From assembly GCA_019634715.1 (NCBI GenBank), contig JAHCAU010000001.1, positions 186,001-250,000 of the forward strand: a stretch of DNA of 64,000 nt, read 5' to 3'. Position 1 is the first letter of the stretch; each line of letters starts with the position of its first letter. The DNA is from Lysobacter sp. Lineage in GTDB: Bacteria; Pseudomonadota; Gammaproteobacteria; Xanthomonadales; Xanthomonadaceae. Both the position numbers and the translations under genes were made by a program. The notes below the pieces were generated by a model. It was not told the origin of the DNA, made no database searches, and saw nothing but the letters and a program-made list of their open reading frames with translations. Positions 62,721 through 64,000 of this stretch are shown one piece after another.

Positions 62721-63530
62721 TCAGCCGAGTTCGGCGACGGCGCTCTGCAGCGCCCGCAGTTCTTCTTCGCTGAAGCCCGCCGCGCCGCGCGCTTCGAGAT
62801 TGAAGGGTCCGTACAGCACGCCGCGCCCGTATTGCACGAGCAGGCGGCGGAACGTCGCCTCCGGCTCCACGCCTTCACGCTCGCAATGCCAGCGAAACCA
62901 GCGCGACCCGGCGGCGACGTGGCCGATTTCCTCGCGCAGGATCACGTCGAGGATATCGGCGGTCGCATGGTCGCCGAGCTGGCGCAGCTTGACGATCATG
63001 CCCGGCGTGACATCGAGTCCCCGCGCTTCCAGCACGCGGGGCACCAGCGCCATGCGTTCGAGGCCGCTGTGCGCGGTCTTCTCGGTCATCTCCCACAGGC
63101 CGTTGTGGGCATCGCAGTCGCCATAATCGTGGCCGAAGTCCTGCAGCCGCGCGCGCAGCAGGGTGAAATGCCGGGCTTCGTCGTGCGCGACCCGCGCCCA
63201 GTCGGCGTAGTAGGCATGCGGCATGCCACGGAAGCGGTACACCGCGTCCCAGGCCAGGTCGATGGCGTTGAATTCGATGTGCGCGATCGAATGGACGAAG
63301 GCCGCACGGCCCTCGTCGTTGCCGAAACCGCGCTTGGGCAGTTCGCGGGGATGGACGAGCTTCGGCCGATCGGGGCGACCGGGCATGCGGATCGGATCGG
63401 GCGGCGGTGCGTCTTCAACGATCGACAGTTCGCCGCACGCGAAGGCCTCGGCGGTCGCGAAGGTCAGGGCGACCTTCTCGTCCGGCGAGGCGGCACGAAG
63501 GCAGGCGTGGGCGGCGGTGAAGAGGTTCAT
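62721..63530 (-). CDS. DUF455 family ferritin-like protein
   Basis: A 269-residue protein. A di-iron-type ferritin-like core is suggested by IAHIEFNAIDLAWDAVYRF, WARVAHDEARHFTLLRARL and LDVILREEIGHVAAGSRWF, giving Glu and ExxH ligands. Family members are widespread and without known function; some are annotated as rRNA- or tRNA-modifying hydroxylases, which I cannot confirm. Its start overlaps the upstream gene's stop by four bases. Confidence 0.88.
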   Translation of the reverse strand: MNLFTAAHACLRAASPDEKVALTFATAEAFACGELSIVEDAPPPDPIRMPGRPDRPKLVHPRELPKRGFGNDEGRAAFVHSIAHIEFNAIDLAWDAVYRFRGMPHAYYADWARVAHDEARHFTLLRARLQDFGHDYGDCDAHNGLWEMTEKTAHSGLERMALVPRVLEARGLDVTPGMIVKLRQLGDHATADILDVILREEIGHVAAGSRWFRWHCEREGVEPEATFRRLLVQYGRGVLYGPFNLEARGAAGFSEEELRALQSAVAELG

Positions 63531-63994
63531 GGCCGACGGATCTTCGCCCGCTTGAACGCGTCCTCATCGAAGACGCAGCCCAATTCAGCGAAAGGGCTGG
63601 TGCCCGCCATGTCGATCGAGTCCAGATCGATCGCAGGACAATGCCCGACGAAACTCTTGGGCTGATCGTCCGGAACCGACAGATCCCAGTCGAAGGTGAC
63701 CCGCCAATACATGCGCGAGCCATCGACGACGATCACGTCGCAGCCGAACGCATCGGTTCCGAAGTAGCCGTTGCCGAACCTGACCGGTTGCCCACGTTCG
63801 ATGGCCTTGCGGGCGCATGCCACAACCCGTCGGCCCTGCGCAGGCTTCCCGGCATCGGCGATGCCGCAATCGACGACGCCTTCTCCCGCCAGGGGCAGGC
63901 CGAGATCACGGACCATGCAATGCGATTTTTCAGCCATCGCTGCGAACGATACCGAGACACCGATGCAAAGCATCGAAAGGAACAGCGCGCGCAT
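63527..63994 (-). CDS. Small exported protein of unknown function
   Basis: A 155-residue protein with a signal peptide (about 1-22, SVSFAAMAE). The mature part has five cysteines (HCMVRD, VDCGIAD, VACARKA, FGCDVIVVD, GHCPAIDL, LGCVFDED) and thus may hold disulfides. Two adjacent ATGs (63997 and 63994) are possible starts. It overlaps the DUF455 gene start as ATGA and so is co-translated with it. Confidence 0.68.
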   Translation of the reverse strand: MRALFLSMLCIGVSVSFAAMAEKSHCMVRDLGLPLAGEGVVDCGIADAGKPAQGRRVVACARKAIERGQPVRFGNGYFGTDAFGCDVIVVDGSRMYWRVTFDWDLSVPDDQPKSFVGHCPAIDLDSIDMAGTSPFAELGCVFDEDAFKRAKIRRP

Positions 63995-64000
63995 CATGCC

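Noticed and set aside
1..64000. CRISPR arrays, tRNA or rRNA genes, integrases, transposases, attachment sites
   Set aside because: No regularly spaced repeats, tRNA-like folds, rRNA sequence or recombinase motifs were seen; the repeats found are inverted REP-like units and one pair of direct repeats.

Overview
The window is GC-rich (well above 60% G+C by eye) and looks like the chromosome of a Lysobacteraceae/Xanthomonadaceae gammaproteobacterium such as Lysobacter, Luteimonas or a relative. The basis is the high-GC codon use, the two large TonB-dependent receptors, a secreted M14 peptidase with PKD and P domains, a HutF-type histidine pathway, an XacNPP-like phosphodiesterase and many REP-like hairpins. 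This placement is inference; no rRNA or other marker is present. No tRNA, rRNA, CRISPR array, integrase or insertion sequence was found.

Layout. 0-4.8 kb: an arsenic-resistance fragment (arsC overlapping a truncated MIP/aquaporin-like gene), an unknown membrane protein, an AAA ATPase and a c-heme lipoprotein. 4.8-13 kb: deaD, an outer-membrane barrel protein, a CocE-type hydrolase, a Rossmann oxidoreductase and a secreted carboxypeptidase. 13.5-15.4 kb: a three-gene operon headed by a DUF2589 protein, function unknown. 15.6-21 kb: GNAT, a 50-residue membrane peptide, CPBP protease, a DUF2177/DUF1295 pair, an intradiol dioxygenase and an ATP-grasp protein. 21-25 kb: hutH and hutU with a divergent TetR regulator. 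25-30.5 kb: an AT-richer accessory segment with 82-bp direct repeats, a four-helix membrane protein, a small ORF and a 1262-residue CHAT (caspase-like) protein. 30.8-35.5 kb: an Ada-AlkA fusion with ogt, two small exported proteins and an NPP-type phosphodiesterase. 35.6-43 kb: an overlapping serine hydrolase/histidine kinase/LytTR operon, then hutF and hutI, the latter overlapping a CoA-transferase gene. 43-45.6 kb: an anchored unknown protein, a dipeptidase and an FMN reductase. 45.7-51 kb: a complete STM4011-STM4015 type cluster (two radical SAM enzymes, alkaline-phosphatase-fold protein, ATP-grasp protein, LRR protein). 51-56.5 kb: ribosomal protein THX and a zinc-homeostasis region (MerC-like protein, ZnuD-like receptor, zur) with a Zur-box-like palindrome. 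56.5-64 kb: gltX, lpxH, a phoD/TonB-receptor pair, a DUF455 protein and an exported unknown.

How the genes work together. HutH, HutU, HutI and HutF make the histidine pathway down to N-formylglutamate, but in two places 15 kb apart and without HutG or HutC in the window. Zur probably controls the divergent ZnuD/MerC pair. Six REP-like hairpin loci occur; five lie between convergent genes and belong to different sequence families, which suggests shared use as gene-end signals. The strongest candidates for undescribed biology are the STM4011-4015 cluster, the CHAT protein segment and the DUF2589 operon.
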